NCBI GenBank assembly: GCA_026929865.2
Contig: CM049397.1
Location: 3,852,001-3,916,000 of the forward strand
Origin: Hyperoplus lanceolatus
Taxonomy: Eukaryota; Chordata; Actinopteri; Uranoscopiformes; Ammodytidae
Direction of reading: 5' to 3'
Length of the DNA stretch: 64,000 bases
Shown here: piece after piece, positions 32,618 to 46,280 of the stretch
How the letters are laid out: every line of letters starts with the position of its first letter
Numbering within the stretch: the first letter of the stretch is position 1
Notes under the pieces: generated by a model
Database searches by the model: none
Seen by the model: the letters and a program-made list of their open reading frames with translations, nothing else
What the model was told of the DNA's origin: nothing
Made by a program: the position numbers and the translations under genes

Positions 32618-34862
32618 CAGTGATTTTCAACCAGTGTGTGCCGCGAGAGATCGTCAGGTGTGCCGCGGGAAATTTTCTAATATCACCTAATTAATCATTG
32701 TCGGGTGTCTGTGCTGTAAAAAAGTGTTGCAGATAATGTAATACTCTTCTATGTCAGTGGGTGGCAGCAGAGGGCTTTAAATGCCTGTAAAGACATTAGA
32801 GTTAGTGCTGCGCTAAACGTGACAGTGACAGTTTGGGATCAAAGCAAGACGAGCAAGTGACAGTGATGGAAAAAAAATAATAATAATTTGAGAAGGGAAA
32901 ATGCAAATGCCGAACAGGGCCCTGGACAAAATTCTGACCCAGATGAAAGCCCAAGTATAAGTGGTCGACAAAAGAAAAAAGACAAGACGGTGAGCTCGAG
33001 GCAATACAGCAAAAGCTATCTTTCATTTGGATTTACTTTCACCGGGGATGCAACGGCACCGAGTCCGCTGTGCTTGGTGTGTGGTGAGAAGCTATCCAAT
33101 AGCGCCATGGTGCCAAGCAAGCTTAAACGCCATCTCCAAACGGAACACCCTTCAGTTCAAAACAAGCCGGTGGACTATTTTGTGCGCTTACGTACAAACA
33201 ATAAGAAACAGGCAACTTTTTTGAGAAAAACCACAAAGGTAAATGAGAAAGCCCTCAAAGCTAGCTACCTTGTTGCTGAACTCGTAGCTAAAACAAAAAA
33301 GTCCCACACTGTGGCAGGAACATTAATACTGCCAGCTTGTAAAGCCATTGTGAATGAGATAGCGAAAGTGCCTCTCTCAGATAACACAATTACCAGACGT
33401 AGTGATGACATGTCTGCGGACATCGAAACTGTTGTTTTGGAAAAAATGAGCATCAGTAAGAAATTTGCGTGGCAACTTGATGAGTCGACGGATATTAGTG
33501 GACATTGTCAGCTCTTGGCCAGCGTGCGTTTTGTGGATGGAGAAGCCATTAGAGAAAACTTCCTATTTTGCAAGGCACTGCCAGTAAAATCAACAGGAGA
33601 GGAAATATTTCGGGTCACGTCGGAAAATATCTTGACAAAAGCGGGCTTACGTGGGAGAACTGCACAGGTGTCTGCACTGATGGAGCCGCAGCCATGGTCG
33701 GGCGCATCAAAGGCTTCGTAAGTAGGGTCAAAGAAAGAAACCCAGATGTTACTGTTACGCACTGTTTTTTGCACCGTGAGGCCCTCGTTGCAAAGACCTT
33801 ACCAGCAGATCTAGCTCCTGTGTTGGATGATGTTGTGCACATAGTGAACTTTGTGAAGACGCGACCTTTGAAATCTCGCTTATTTACGTCTTTGTGTGAG
33901 GAAATGGGAGCGGAACATAAAGTCCTATTGCTCCACACGGAGGTCCGGTGGCTGTTGCGCGGCAAAGTGCTGGCCCGTGTGTATGAGCTGCGAGAGGAAC
34001 TTAAAAGTGTTTCTGACAGACGAGAGGTCCGATTTTTCAAAGCTGCTTGCAAGTGATGAGTGGTGTGCAAAGCTGGCATACCTGGCTGATATATTTCATC
34101 ATCTGAAAGAACTAAGCACAAGGATGCAAGGCCGAAATGAAAAACATGACAAAATGAACGGATTCCGTTTAAAGGTGCAGCTCTGGCAACAACATGTGCA
34201 GTGTGGCAACCTTGAGATGTTCCCACTCACCGAGAAACTGCAGGATGGTGGGCAACACTGTTGCAATGTGCGAGGTGATTGGCAAACATTTGAAAACTCT
34301 TGAGGAGAAGTTGTCATTGTATTTCTCTTCAGCCTTCACAGAATGCTTTGACTGGGTTAGGGACCCATACAGCTCAGCATCCGTTGCTGGAAAGGACATG
34401 ACTTTAAAGGAGCAAGAGGAACTCATTGAACTGAAACAAGTTTGTGGTTTAAAGCTAAACTTTGCTGATCTTCCTTTGGACAGTTTTTGGTTATCTGTTG
34501 CCAAGGAGTTCCCCATTCTGGCCAACAAAGCTATTTTGACATTGCTCCCGTTTTCAACCACATATCTGTGTGAGCTGAGCTTCTCAAGCTTGACTGCGAT
34601 AAAAACTAAAAACAGAGAGAGACAGAGCTGTTGAGGAAGAGCTTTGTGTGTGTCTTTCTACCATTCCTGCCAGGATATCCATTTTGTGTTCATTGAAACA
34701 GGCCCAGGTTTCACACTAAGTGAGTATAAATACATTTAGAAACTATTATTAACTATATGTATTATATGAACTGTGTTAGAGTGTCATTTTGGTTGGTGGT
34801 GTGCCCCAGGATTTTGTAAATGTAAAAATGTGTCGCGGCTCAAAAAAGGTTGAAGATCACTG
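32618..34862 (+). mobile_element. Complete hAT (Charlie-type) element with 8-bp target duplication
   Basis: Ends CAGTGATTTTCAACC (32618) and GGTTGAAGATCACTG (ending 34862) are inverted repeats, flanked by identical TCATAGAC at 32610-32617 and 34863-34870. The 2,245-bp interior carries a ZBED5-like transposase gene on the plus strand. Confidence 0.93.
32888..34730 (+). pseudogene. ZBED5-like hAT transposase with frameshifts
   Basis: Starts at 32888 ([11 protein letters not shown]). A BED-type zinc finger lies at residues ~40-90 ([11 protein letters not shown]...[10 protein letters not shown]), followed by the hAT catalytic region: [17 protein letters not shown] with the first Asp, then (after a shift near 33650) [15 protein letters not shown] with the second, [14 protein letters not shown] and [15 protein letters not shown]. 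Further shifts near 34040 and 34220 lead to the C-terminal dimerisation region ([16 protein letters not shown], near 34550-34590) and another shift follows. At least three frame changes break the gene although the element ends are well preserved. No intron is needed to join the parts. Confidence 0.88.
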
Positions 34863-34870
34863 TCATAGAC

Positions 34871-35829
34871 TACAGTAGCCTATATTCACAACTATAGGTA
34901 CGCTTATAGGCCTACATATAATTGATGTTATATACTGTATGAGTCCCAAGCATTTCACATTAATGTGTGTGTGTTTTTCTGATGACTGAGCTTTATTTCA
35001 TGATTTTGCCATTGAGTGTCGCTGATTCCCAGTCAGGAAAACCTTGCGGTAGCTCTATGCATAGTCGAAAGTTGGCGTAGGATTACGCACACTTCACCGC
35101 AATGAATGTTTTTATAAATACCAACGTTTGCCACCGCCCATTTTGCCGCACATTTCTGACCATCTACGCAAGGTTTTTGTTAGGCAAAAACTAAATAATT
35201 GTTATTAATAATAGTTAAAGGAATTCTATCATTAAACAACCCAAGTGTTTGTAATAAATGAATTTGAGTCAGGCATCTTCGAAGCAGAAGATAGTTTACT
35301 TGTAACAGCATACAAGGGAATCAATCAATGCATCACAAGTCTTATATTGTTAAGCATACATGGATTGAGACAGAACTGAACAGTGTACAGAGATTATATG
35401 CAGTGAGATGGTGTGTGTCCAGGTACTTGATTTTGCTTGCGAAAGCAGAAAGATTTTTAATTAGGCAGATACTCCCAGAAACCCATATCAGCAGGTGTTA
35501 TTCTTCATACAATATCCTTGAAAACAGAATATGGGAGTCATTCACTCCTCCAAAGCTTCCCCATGAACTCTCAACCACTGTGCACATGAATGTGTCATAC
35601 ATCTGTATGTGCCAAATTCTTTAGTAGGCAGTTTTCTTTTTCAAGGCTAAAAAACAAGCAATCAGTAGATGTTGTTCTAAAATGCAAGTTTAGCAAAATT
35701 CTTTGGAGTTTTTTAAGTTTACTGGGACAAAGTTCAACAGGCAGAAAGCTGTTTGAGCATTAAAATATTATACAATCATAAGGCAAATTAAATTCTGTTA
35801 ACAATAATAATAATAATAATAATCTGATT
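34871..35829. other. No gene seen
   Basis: Apart from the TTTATAAATACC motif near 35112 and an (AAT)n run at 35806-35822, nothing recognisable. Confidence 0.4.
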
Positions 35830-36943
35830 TATTACCCTGTTCAGTGCTGAGAAGTCACGCTCACAGTTGACATTTGAGACTGGAATTGTGAGACCAATGG
35901 CAGCCAGTTTATTGGGTCCAGGATAAAGCTGACCCCAACCCGTCAATCTTTGACACCAGTCGCGTCATCATCGGCAGCTGGTCCATGCCGAAACAAAATT
36001 AGCATTTTTTATGTTCATATCTGGAAAACTCCTATCAGGATTTGTTGCCTGGAAGAGGACCACTCTTGGAGCCCCTGGTCTCCTGTCAGAAATGTATTTG
36101 ACAGGAGTTTTAGACTCCTCACATAGGCAGCCTCGTCCTCTTTGGCAGCCTGAGGCCCAAGAACATGGAAGGCTCCTAATAGGTCTAGACTCCCAAAACG
36201 CCTCTCGAAACTCTCAAGAAGTGCATCGAGATAAGGTTCCATCACCTAAATATAATAATAAAATAAAAACACATTTCTTTGTTTTTCTTAATATAGAGCA
36301 ATTAATAGCAATTGCAAGACTTGTTGTACCTGAATTTTAAATCGGATCCAGAGTTGCTCTCTGCTGTGCTCCTCTAAGGAGCCTCTGTGTCTCCGGTTCC
36401 TCTCCTCCTCATGGACTACACCAAGCTGAGACAGAAATGATCCAGGAGGCTGATGGTCTCCCGCATCCCTTATACTCGTCAAAATGGCAATCGTCACAGG
36501 AACCTAATTGAACAGGGATTATACATTTATTGTAAAAGCAGCCAAAAGTAATAGCCTCTAGCAATTCAAATAAAATCTCACCTTGTGTTTCAAAGCCAGA
36601 ACATTTACATTTTCCTTCTGGAACAGTTTGCAGCCACACATCAGTATGTTGCCAGGAAGGAGTACAAGCCCCTTGGCTAGTGGGCAACGGTTTACCTCAG
36701 ACTCTTCAGCCAAGGCAGACAGAACTGCGCCAAGGTTGCATTGCAGGCTCATTATTGCAGAGTGCTGTGACAGCCGACGTGTGTCCTTCACCACCTGAAA
36801 AATATTAGTTTTTCATGAAATAAAAGCATACAACCCATTTTATTATTTTTTTTGCTTTTCTTTCTGCATAACTTGCTTTCACTTCTATGTCCGCCAGGCC
36901 CAGGGTCAGTGCTGCTGCTTTCAGAACAGATGTTCTGTTCACA

Positions 36944-37035
36944 CTAGGGGTGTAACGGTACACTAACGTCACGGTTCGGTACGTACCTCGGTTTTAAAGT
37001 CACGGTACGGTTCATAGTGAAGGGAGAATGAACAG
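36944..37035. mobile_element. hAT terminus fragment
   Basis: AGGGGTGTAACGGTACAC followed by ACGGTTCGGTACGTACCTCGG is a terminal sequence known from fish hAT elements. The other end is not found. Confidence 0.5.
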
Positions 37036-37092
37036 TTTTAGCTGTCAGTAATTAGCTGACAGTGTGTAACATACAAATAAAATGCATAGGCC

Positions 37093-37432
37093 TAACACAC
37101 ATGTGTCAAACTCAAGGCCCGCGACACGTTTTGATCTGGCCCGCGAATCAATTCGGCCGATTTGAATCAATTCTGAAAAAAAAAAAAATAAATCTTCTTC
37201 ATGGAGCCTGTGCCATATCCACACGTCGCATACGCTCCCAACTGTTATGAAACTTACGTGGCTTACAGCTAGGAATGTCTGCTGAAAGTTCTACAGCTCA
37301 GGATTTTAAGCCATGAATTGATGAACTTGCATCTAAGAAGAGCTGTCAGTTTTCTGAGGGCTGTATATAGGCCAATATATGTGGCCAAATAGCATGCTAA
37401 TATTGATGATTGATTGTGTCAAGTGTCTAAGG
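37093..37432 (+). mobile_element. hAT MITE (CACATGTGTCAAAC family), partial
   Basis: Same family as 62701-63574 and the reverse of 18205-18517. At 37433 it meets CAGTGATGTCAAACATCCGG, a second hAT-like terminus, whose interior near 37520-37600 matches 63270-63340. So it may be a rearranged copy of the same family. Confidence 0.65.
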
Positions 37433-38970
37433 CAGTGATGTCAAACATCCGGCCCGCGACTTGTAGAGCACACATTTCTGAGCATTTAAAAAAAAAAGTA
37501 AGTTAAATTAGAAGTAAATTAAATTGGGAAAAATGCATTCCAAAACAACAAATAACCTCTGTATTTAAAAATAAATCAAAACAAAAGAAGTTGCACTTTT
37601 ATTTAAGCAATAGCACACGAGAGGGAGCATGTTGTCGCTCTATATCAGCACTGCTGTGATTCGGTCGTAGGTACGAGGCCGCAGGCCGAGTGCTGAAGAG
37701 AAGCAATTATCCAATAAATAAAATACTTAGTGAATGTGCAGCATAAGCTAAAAAAAAAAAAAGCCAGTGTTAATGCTCAGCAGGCTCTGTAAACTGGTAT
37801 GTAAAAAAAGGGTATGTCATCTTTAAAGGCCTACTTCACAGAAAGAGAAATGTAGGGTTAGACGGTGATACCATAAAACACTCTTTCTGCCTTTTCTCAG
37901 GCTAGGATGATCCGATTTTTTTTTTTAAAATTGCACATTTATACATCATAGGATCTCCGAGTTCAATACACCTTCATATTCCAACCGGTGAAGTAGGCCT
38001 TTAAGGGTATTTTTGACTTTAAAAAAATTAAATATTACTGCAGCTCTCTGAAGCTCTGAAGTGCTCTTATAAATATAACAATTATCAAATAAAAGTGCAA
38101 CTGCAGCATTAATTAAATGACAGTGTATGTATTTTCAGTATAAAAAAGAAAATACTGTCTGTTTGCACAGCTCGATTTCTCTTCACAGTAACGGTGATAG
38201 TAAGACCTGGATGGTGCCTTTTCAAATGCGTATGATTGTTCGATGTGTTGGCTCCCTTTATATGTCCATGGTTGGCTCCTACATAGGCGATTGCGGTGAA
38301 ACAATAACCTGTGTGCCGACATTGTTCCACACGATTATCACTGTTTTCATAATTCTACTGGAGTCCGAAGCTATCCCTCAAGTGGGATTTGAATGACAGG
38401 GGGACGCCTGCAAGCTCCGGTTTCCTGTTGACTTTCGCCATGCAGTTCGCTCTCTGTTCGATAGCACTGTATAACATCTTTATTTGCACTACTCAGACTG
38501 TAAAAGAAAAGAGGGGTAGCCTATTACGACTGCTAATAGTGATGCAAACGGAACACTTGAGCGGAGAGGTGTGTATCTCCTGCTCTGACCGCAGCTGGGA
38601 GGACCTGCCCGCCTGTCAGTGCTCTGGGATGGGGCAGGAGCCTCGGGAGGCAGCCGCTGCTCGTTTAGGGGTAAAGAGCGATACATGCTTTAGCAACAGA
38701 GTCTCCAAAAGTCACCAATGACACCAGAAAAAGTAACTAGATTTGTCGCTTGACGCTTTTTTGAAAAAAAGTCGCCAGAGGGGTCTGAAAAGTTGCTAAG
38801 TTAGCAACACTGCACCCTCATGCTGTGCTCACCATAGATATAACAGACTCTAAATCGCTGGCTGCTACTGCGCACGTGCGAGCGAGCCGGAGGCTAAATG
38901 GTCCGGGGGGGAACTCCGACGACAAGTTTTAAGTTCCACACCGCAAAACAAGCCTGTACATTCGCCATAT
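37433..38970. other. Mixed repeat fragments, no gene seen
   Basis: Starts with a hAT-like terminus (CAGTGATGTCAAAC). Further on AAAGTCGCCAGAGGGGTCTG and GTTGCTAAGTTAGCAACACTG near 38768-38812 resemble another element end. Frames at 38109-38721 show no domain. Confidence 0.4.
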
Positions 38971-38973
38971 ATT

Positions 38974-39403
38974 TGTCATGACTCACGGCTCGGCAGTCTC
39001 TCCTTCTCCTATGTGTGTTTTCCCTCGTCTGTCTCTCCTTTGTTTTGTTGTTCCATGTGTCGGCCTCCCTGTTGGCATGTGGGCGTGGTGGCACTCCAGG
39101 GCAGGCTGTTCCAGGTGTGGATCGTTGGGCTAATCAGGGCAGGCTGTTTCCAGGTGTGGGTCGTTGGGCTAATCAGGGCAGGCTGTTTCCAGGTGTGGAT
39201 CGTTGGGCTAATCAGGGCTCCCTATTTAAACCTGTGGACTCCAGTCATTCAGCGCCAGAGTATACTACGTATATCCACTTGCCTCTGCTCGCCACGCCAT
39301 TCAGCCGTCCAGTGTCCTGCCAGCCTGCCTAAATAAACATTGTTATAAACTGACTACCTGGTATCTGTTCTGCTTTTGGGTCCTACCTAAAGCTATCACA
39401 ACA
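38974..39403 (+). mobile_element. Ty3/gypsy LTR
   Basis: A 430-bp LTR starting TGTCATGACTC and ending CACAACA. A TATA-like CTATTTAAA is at 39221-39229 and AATAAA at 39331. A 39-bp unit is repeated three times at 39100-39216. It is directly followed by a gag start, so it is the 5' LTR. Confidence 0.7.
39100..39216. repeat. Three tandem 39-bp units in the LTR
   Basis: Each unit reads GGCAGGCTGTTTCCAGGTGTGG and continues with TCGTTGGGCTAATCAG. The first is one base shorter. They sit upstream of the TATA-like motif, in the U3 position. Confidence 0.9.
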
Positions 39404-39419
39404 GAATACTCTGGCCAAC

Positions 39420-39607
39420 ATGGACCCAGCAGATACAGACAAGCTACGCCAAGCGTTGGTAGCGCAAGGCACTCTTGTGGGACAACATGAAGTGGCCCTC
39501 CGAGACATTATCTCCTCGCTGGGGGAACTCACCACGAACGTGGCGGCGTTGGGAGGACAGCTCCACGGAGTTGTCACGCATCTAGCTCCTGCTCAACGCG
39601 ACCCATC
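39420..39607 (+). pseudogene. Gypsy gag fragment
   Basis: Starts MDPADTDKLRQALVAQG 17 bases after the LTR, as in fish gypsy gag proteins (a helical N-terminal segment). After about 62 codons the sequence breaks off and host or hAT sequence follows; no pol is present. Confidence 0.7.
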
Positions 39608-40596
39608 GTTGTTAGCCACTCGCTCTGTTCGCTGATTGGACGGCCGGAGATTTTCCTGAGCTAAAAATGAGAAATTCACTTCAGCCGCAGACTGACTACT
39701 GAAGGGAAAATTAAATTTGAGCGGAAGTAGGTAGGCGGGCGGAGCCAGGCTACTGATGAGGTCCAAGAACTGGCTAAAAAGCTGCCCTTCCTTATCGGTG
39801 TATCTGATGAAGACGGATGACAAAATCAATTCAAATGTGTCATCTTTTACAGAACTTGTCTAACATGCAGAAGCTGACAATTTATGGAGACATCTGTGGT
39901 TTCATCCACCTCCAATCCGATGGCCACAGATGCTCGGATCTCTTCCAGAATAGGCTCTTCCACCACATTGTATGTGTAATTTGCATATTTCCCAATCTTA
40001 AGAAGTTCAAAATGAAACAGTTTTGTTAATGTTGAAAAAAAAAGAAAAAATATATACTAAAAGTATGACATTTACCTTTAGCTTTTTGAAATAATCACAC
40101 CCCAGTAGCTCTGCGAGCTCTAGGAGAGCAGTGTAATTTGTATGCTGTGCCTGCTCCCTCTTTGTGAGGTGATAGAGGCACTTAAATCCTCCAATCACAG
40201 CCTCATGCTCCATCACCACCATCGGTTCAAAGGCAGCCAAAACTGAGCTTGATCCTATGGAAACAACAAAACATAAAAATTTTAAAAAATTATAAAAATA
40301 CAGCTTATATGCAAGTATGCTGGTTACCTGTTTTGGTCTATTTACAGACCATATATGCAACTTGTTACCTTGCATCAATGCAGAGTGAGAGTTGAACGGT
40401 GTTTGTCCAGGTAGTCAACCCGATAAAGTTCACACCCATTTTCAATAAATGGTCTCTTGGCCACACCTGCTTAGGGTGCTTTCTTGTGTTGACGACACAA
40501 GCGACAAAACATTCCTGCAAGTAACAAGACTTTAAATATTTAAATGTATTCAGAAAAGAATAGGCTGCTCACTTCGGTAATTTACAATGTTAAATT

Positions 40597-41513
<917 letters not shown>

Positions 41514-41559
41514 TAATGTTAAGTACTCTCCATGTCCTCTCCCTGCTCCTATCCTTGTC

Positions 41560-41711
41560 CCTCTCCTTGTTCAGGATATACCACTGCACCCTCTCTCTCT
41601 TGTTCTCCTTGCTTCTCTCTCACTTCTCTTTCCTCCCTTACTTGCAGGGCCGCCTTTATGCACGGGCTTACCTGGGCTGAAGCCCCAGGGCCTACAAGGA
41701 TCAGAGGCCTC

Positions 41712-41746
<35 letters not shown>

Positions 41747-43652
41747 GTCTCAATATAGGCCCCTGATCTAAGAAGGCCCCGCACATTGCCATTTAAATAA
41801 ATTATTGACTGGCTCATGATAGGCCCCTGATCTTAGGGGGGCGTAGAGAGATCAGGGGCCCATCATGAACCAGTAAAGAAAAAGGGAAAAAAATCACATT
41901 ATTTTTGGCCTATGAAGATCAAGGGGCCTATCATTCACCAGTATATTTTTGTTATTTTTGTTTAAATAACATTGTTCGGGGCAACGCAGATCATGGGCCT
42001 ATATTGAGTTGAGCCATTAAAAACAAAACAAAGAGTTCAAAGAGAGAAGTAGCTTTGGGATAAGGGATTATTTAAAAAAAAATGGAATGCTGACTGACTG
42101 GATTTTTTAAACCTGTATATTTTTGTTTCTGCTTTTTGGTATTTCTGTGTCTCCAAATGATTTCAGAAAATAGCTCGCATAGGACACAGTTGATTTAGCC
42201 TTAGTTTTCTTCTCAAAGTGCACCGGATTGATGCATTTTACTTTAAAAGGTTCAAATTGTTCTTAGATATTGTGATGTAGACAAACATGGCTTCTGTATT
42301 GTAAGACCGCCGCCCGGGGGGGCCTACGAAACCTCTCAGCCCCAGGGCCTAGTGGCAGGTAAAGGCAGCCCTGCTTACTTGGTCTACCTGTATATAAACT
42401 TGAGAACTTAAACAACAAGTGAGAAATGCTAGAAATCTTATTTGTTTCCTTCAAATTACCCTATATACATTTATTTAATGTTCAAATAATATCACCTAGC
42501 ATTATGCATTCAAATCCAAAAGAAAATTCTCATTAGCTTGAAAGTTTGCTTCCCTAATTTGCTTTACTAACCTCAGTTCCTCCATTGTCCCCTTCTGCCT
42601 TTCTTTTTCTAATCACCCAGCTTTTTAGACTCATCTGCAAATGTAATATATATTATTTAACTATGTATATATACATTGTGCACAGTGCATCCCTTAAGAG
42701 CCTGAACCAGCCTTTTAACCTCTGAGCCCTAAGCCATTTTTTAGATGTTTTGGTTCGCCTAGATGTATTCTCTTATTAAGATTGCATTCATCACCCCTAA
42801 AATGCATAGCTCTCTAACTATATAATTTATTTGGGTCACAACCTGGACTATCAGAACATGTGTGATGCAGTGATGTTGTTTGAATGTAGGAAATCATCAA
42901 TTAGACAGTAAAAAAAGCAAAAAATATCTCACAATTATTTATTGATATGACACAAAAAGGCAAATTGATTAAGCTTGTTATTGTTTAATACACTTCTTCT
43001 TAGTCTTGGGAGTCAAAAAGTGATGAGAAAATTATAAAATAACTTTAAGTTATAAACTATTCCCGCTCTTTTAAAAAGTCCATAGGTTTTTTTCCTGCAT
43101 TTATGCTAATGACCAAATGCTTACAGGCGATTAGCATAAATCCTTAACTAAAATACGCGATGAAAACGGATTTTATATGGCAACAAAGAACAACATCGGA
43201 TCTAACAGTATGGATTCATTTTTCAAAGTTCCCGAAAATACCTAGGCTACAAGCTCCTGATTGGATATAAGCTCCTGTAAAGGCTTTGAGTGATCCAAAA
43301 AGATCAACAACACACACACACAATGTAGTCTACTAGAGGAAAAACCGCACGGAGGTTGCGGTTTATAGGTAAAATAAAATAACTTCATTCTCGGCTAGAA
43401 TCAATGTAACTTTACAACCGTGTACTACTGCCAACAACTGCCACACTCGCTGTTAGGTTATTTTTCTTCTTTGATGTAAGCTACGTGATAATGTGCTGCG
43501 CAATTTATGTTACGCGCTGCCCATTTTCTAAAAGGAGCTACGTACCAAAAAAAAAATAGCAAATGAGGAGGAGAAGGATTTTTATAGCAGCGGCGGAGAA
43601 AATATAGCAGCGGCTGCTCGCCGCTGCTGTGTGAACGTGGGGGAAACACTGA
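41560..43652 (-). mobile_element. hAT copy X3 (CAGTGTTTCCC family), minus orientation
   Basis: Reverse complement of X2 from its left terminus (GGGGGAAACACTG ending at 43652) to about 41560, where homology stops, so the right quarter is lost. It lacks X2's long GT expansion and is interrupted by the hAT at 41645-42373. Confidence 0.75.
41645..42373. mobile_element. hAT MITE inserted in X3, 8-bp target duplication
   Basis: Ends CAGGGCCGCCTTTA (41645) and TAAAGGCAGCCCTG (ending 42373) with identical CTTACTTG at 41637-41644 and 42374-42381. X2 shows the empty site as a single copy at 28782-28792. The interior is non-coding, with T-rich runs and repeated GGCCCCTGATC-like blocks. Confidence 0.92.
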
Positions 43653-46280
43653 AACATACAGACTAGAATGTTTTTTTGTACCAGACCTTATATAGGTTTA
43701 ATAATGCGGTGAAAACGGCCAATTCAACATGGGTGTCAATGAGAAATTTCTCTATTATGAAACCTGCCCCTAGTGGCCACTCGGTAAAACAGATTTTTTT
43801 TGTCAGTTCCGCATTGGATGCTGTTAGAAGTCGTTGTGGTTGGGGGTTCGTTAAAACCCCCCCAAAATAATTCTCTTTTTTACGGAGGAATTTAAAGCCC
43901 CTGACAAATAGATTTCAAGGGCACTCCAGGGGCATTTTGTCCTGAGCCCACGCTGATTTCCTACTCTGCTCAGATGATTTGTCAGGATGCTTTCTGGGAG
44001 ACAACATTTCTTTATAAAAGTCAAACCAAAGTGTTGTATACTATGGGCATCTGCAGAGCTTTTTTTGTCATCCCTTTAAAACAGGAGGATAGCATGGACA
44101 TGCTGCCCTATCGGGAGAACAAGAGCCTATCCGCTAATGGAGCTTTAACTGGATTAGGTTCTGCTTGATCGCTACACTGAAGGTCATTCACCACCAGCAC
44201 AGGGCAAGAGGGACCAAGTTAGTTGACGTAGTTCCAGTCAGTGGAAGATGCTGCTGCTTCTAGTTTCAGACAAATGCATAACACTGACTAGGCCTTCAAT
44301 TTAAAATGAATTATCTGGTCTAGCCATCCACCAGATATGATGGATGTGTTGTATCTTGATGGTGTACGTATTTATCTATCATTGCTGCACTGGTCCTTTT
44401 ATAGAAGCTGTCTGAGATAAATGGCTTCCAAGTCACATTTCTTGGGGGAGTATCTGAGACTCTCTGATAAATAAAAAAATAAAAAAGCCCTGATGATGTC
44501 CATTCATGGATAGCCATGCAGAAAGATAACGTCCCTTTGAATCCAACATGAATCTGGGATGTTGGGGTTGATGCTGAAGTCAAGAGTCTTGCTTTAGCTT
44601 TCAATGAAGTTAGTTTGTACGTGGAGTGGACTACCATCAGGCTTGCTTAAAGAATAGCAAGACATCCTGAACATCTTGTTTTTACAGTATGTTATCTATC
44701 TCGACCTGCTGCAGTGACATATGTACTAAGGGCGTGTTAGTGCACTGTCACAGAACAGTTTGATCAGATTAAGATTTTTGAATGGGTGTATTTTCTTATT
44801 ACAGTGTCCCCTACTCTTAATAATAGTTGCGTTGGAATTTCAGCGGCAGTGAATGCAATTCAGTGAGAACATTTAATATGTTGCTTCCTGGTTAAATTCA
44901 GTATAACGTTATGTGTACTGAATATTGGCACAGAATATGATGTCATCAACAGCTTCAATCTAGAATAAAGTTGTATCAGTCTTCTACATCGTTTGAACTG
45001 CCACACTCTCGTTACACTTAGAGATCCCACCAGTATGAAATGCTGTGGCATTTACAGAGGCTTATGAAGGCAGTGGAGCAATAACTTCAACAGGAGGGGC
45101 TGTTGAAGAATATTCATTCAATACGAGGCAGCCGTCGCCTGCTTATAATGATGAGTTGCTTGCATTCTTCTGGCTCTTTTTCATTCCAGGTTCAGAAGTT
45201 CTATTCAATATACAATATATTTAAATGTTGGAGAAATCGTATTATTGCTATCATCTTTCACCAATCAACAACACAATGCATATAGATCAAGATGTGAGCT
45301 CTAGACAATTTTCTTGCCGATTATTTTCTTTTGCAAATTCACATCACCAAATGATTGCATGAGCTACAATGCAACCTAGCTGTGATGTGGGAGCCTGACA
45401 TATATTTTCATAAATATTCTTTGCCTCTATTCAATATTTTAAGTGAAAACCCAGTAGAACTCCCTGATGCTGTTAAACATTATAGAAAAACTTTTGTCAC
45501 CGCTTAAAATGTCAAGGGTAAATGTCAGGTTTAAATGTACCTCGGAATGATTAATATTTCAGAGTAACCTTTTTGGATTCAGAGTGTATTAATAATAGAT
45601 TGATTTCTTATTTGTCCTCTCTCAACAGACCAAAACAAAATTGTATCGCATTTCTGGGGCTAAGGGTGTGAAAATTAGTTATTCTTGTGACATGCGTTTT
45701 TGCTAATAATTCTTGCCCTGACCTAAAAAAAGAAAAAAAACACAGCAAACTAAATCTTTGGAAGATTCTAAATATCAAATTGAATAGAATTGGTCCAGTG
45801 GAGCAGACAGAACTTTTCCTAGAGTTGGAATACAATAACGGCAAAAATAAATATTCAGGTTTGATGTTTAAAAACAAATTATGTATATACTGTACATTAT
45901 CTATTTATAAAGCAAGAAACGTCTGTGTTCCTGTGGCCCGCATATCTCTCGGACTGTTAGTCAGATCGACCTGAGCTCCCGAATATGGCTTGCGCACGGC
46001 ACGAAGGTGTGCATCCTTGATTGATTGTGAGGTTTTTTGGACCAAATATGTAGAAGTTATCATAAAAAAATATCATGCTGGCGGCAAATACATGCGCGCA
46101 CTGAAGGCCACAGTAACGACGGGCATGTAGTAGTCTCCGGCTAAACCCCGCCTCCCTCTGATTTGATTGGCCGCTGCGACCAAAGCATGACTTTACGAAC
46201 GGGACACACACAGCAGACCGACATAGCCTGGTGTTACTTCCTCATTCAATGGACCCAACTTTCCAAACAAAACGCTCTTA
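43653..46280. other. No gene seen
   Basis: Lower repeat content than the preceding 43 kb. Frames of 60-105 codons show no domain. A CpG-richer patch at 46080-46200 has a CCAAT-like GATTGG motif but no linked gene. Confidence 0.4.

Larger units (their letters stand above)
35830..40514 (-). pseudogene. ZNF862-like hAT transposase gene, interrupted and decayed
   Basis: Minus-strand exons read by eye: 40514-40369 with a short Cys-rich finger (MFCRLCRQHKK) but two in-frame stops; 40254-40076 (GFKCLYHLTKREQAQHTNY, then LLGCDYFKKLK); about 39998-39855 (EIRASVAIGLEVDETTDVS with the first catalytic Asp); about 39835-39750 (FIRYTDKEGQLFSQFLDLI); 36794-36582 (DTRRLSQHSAIMSLQCNLG); about 36507-36335; 36245-36015 (ESFERRFGSLDLLGAFHVL); and about 35945-35830 with the hAT dimerisation motif IPVSNVNCERDFSALNRV. 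Order and motifs fit ZNF862/KIAA1586-like hAT proteins. The 2.9-kb gap between 36794 and 39750 is filled by hAT fragments and a gypsy LTR-gag piece. The stops in exon 1 and the missing central part make it non-functional. Confidence 0.7.
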
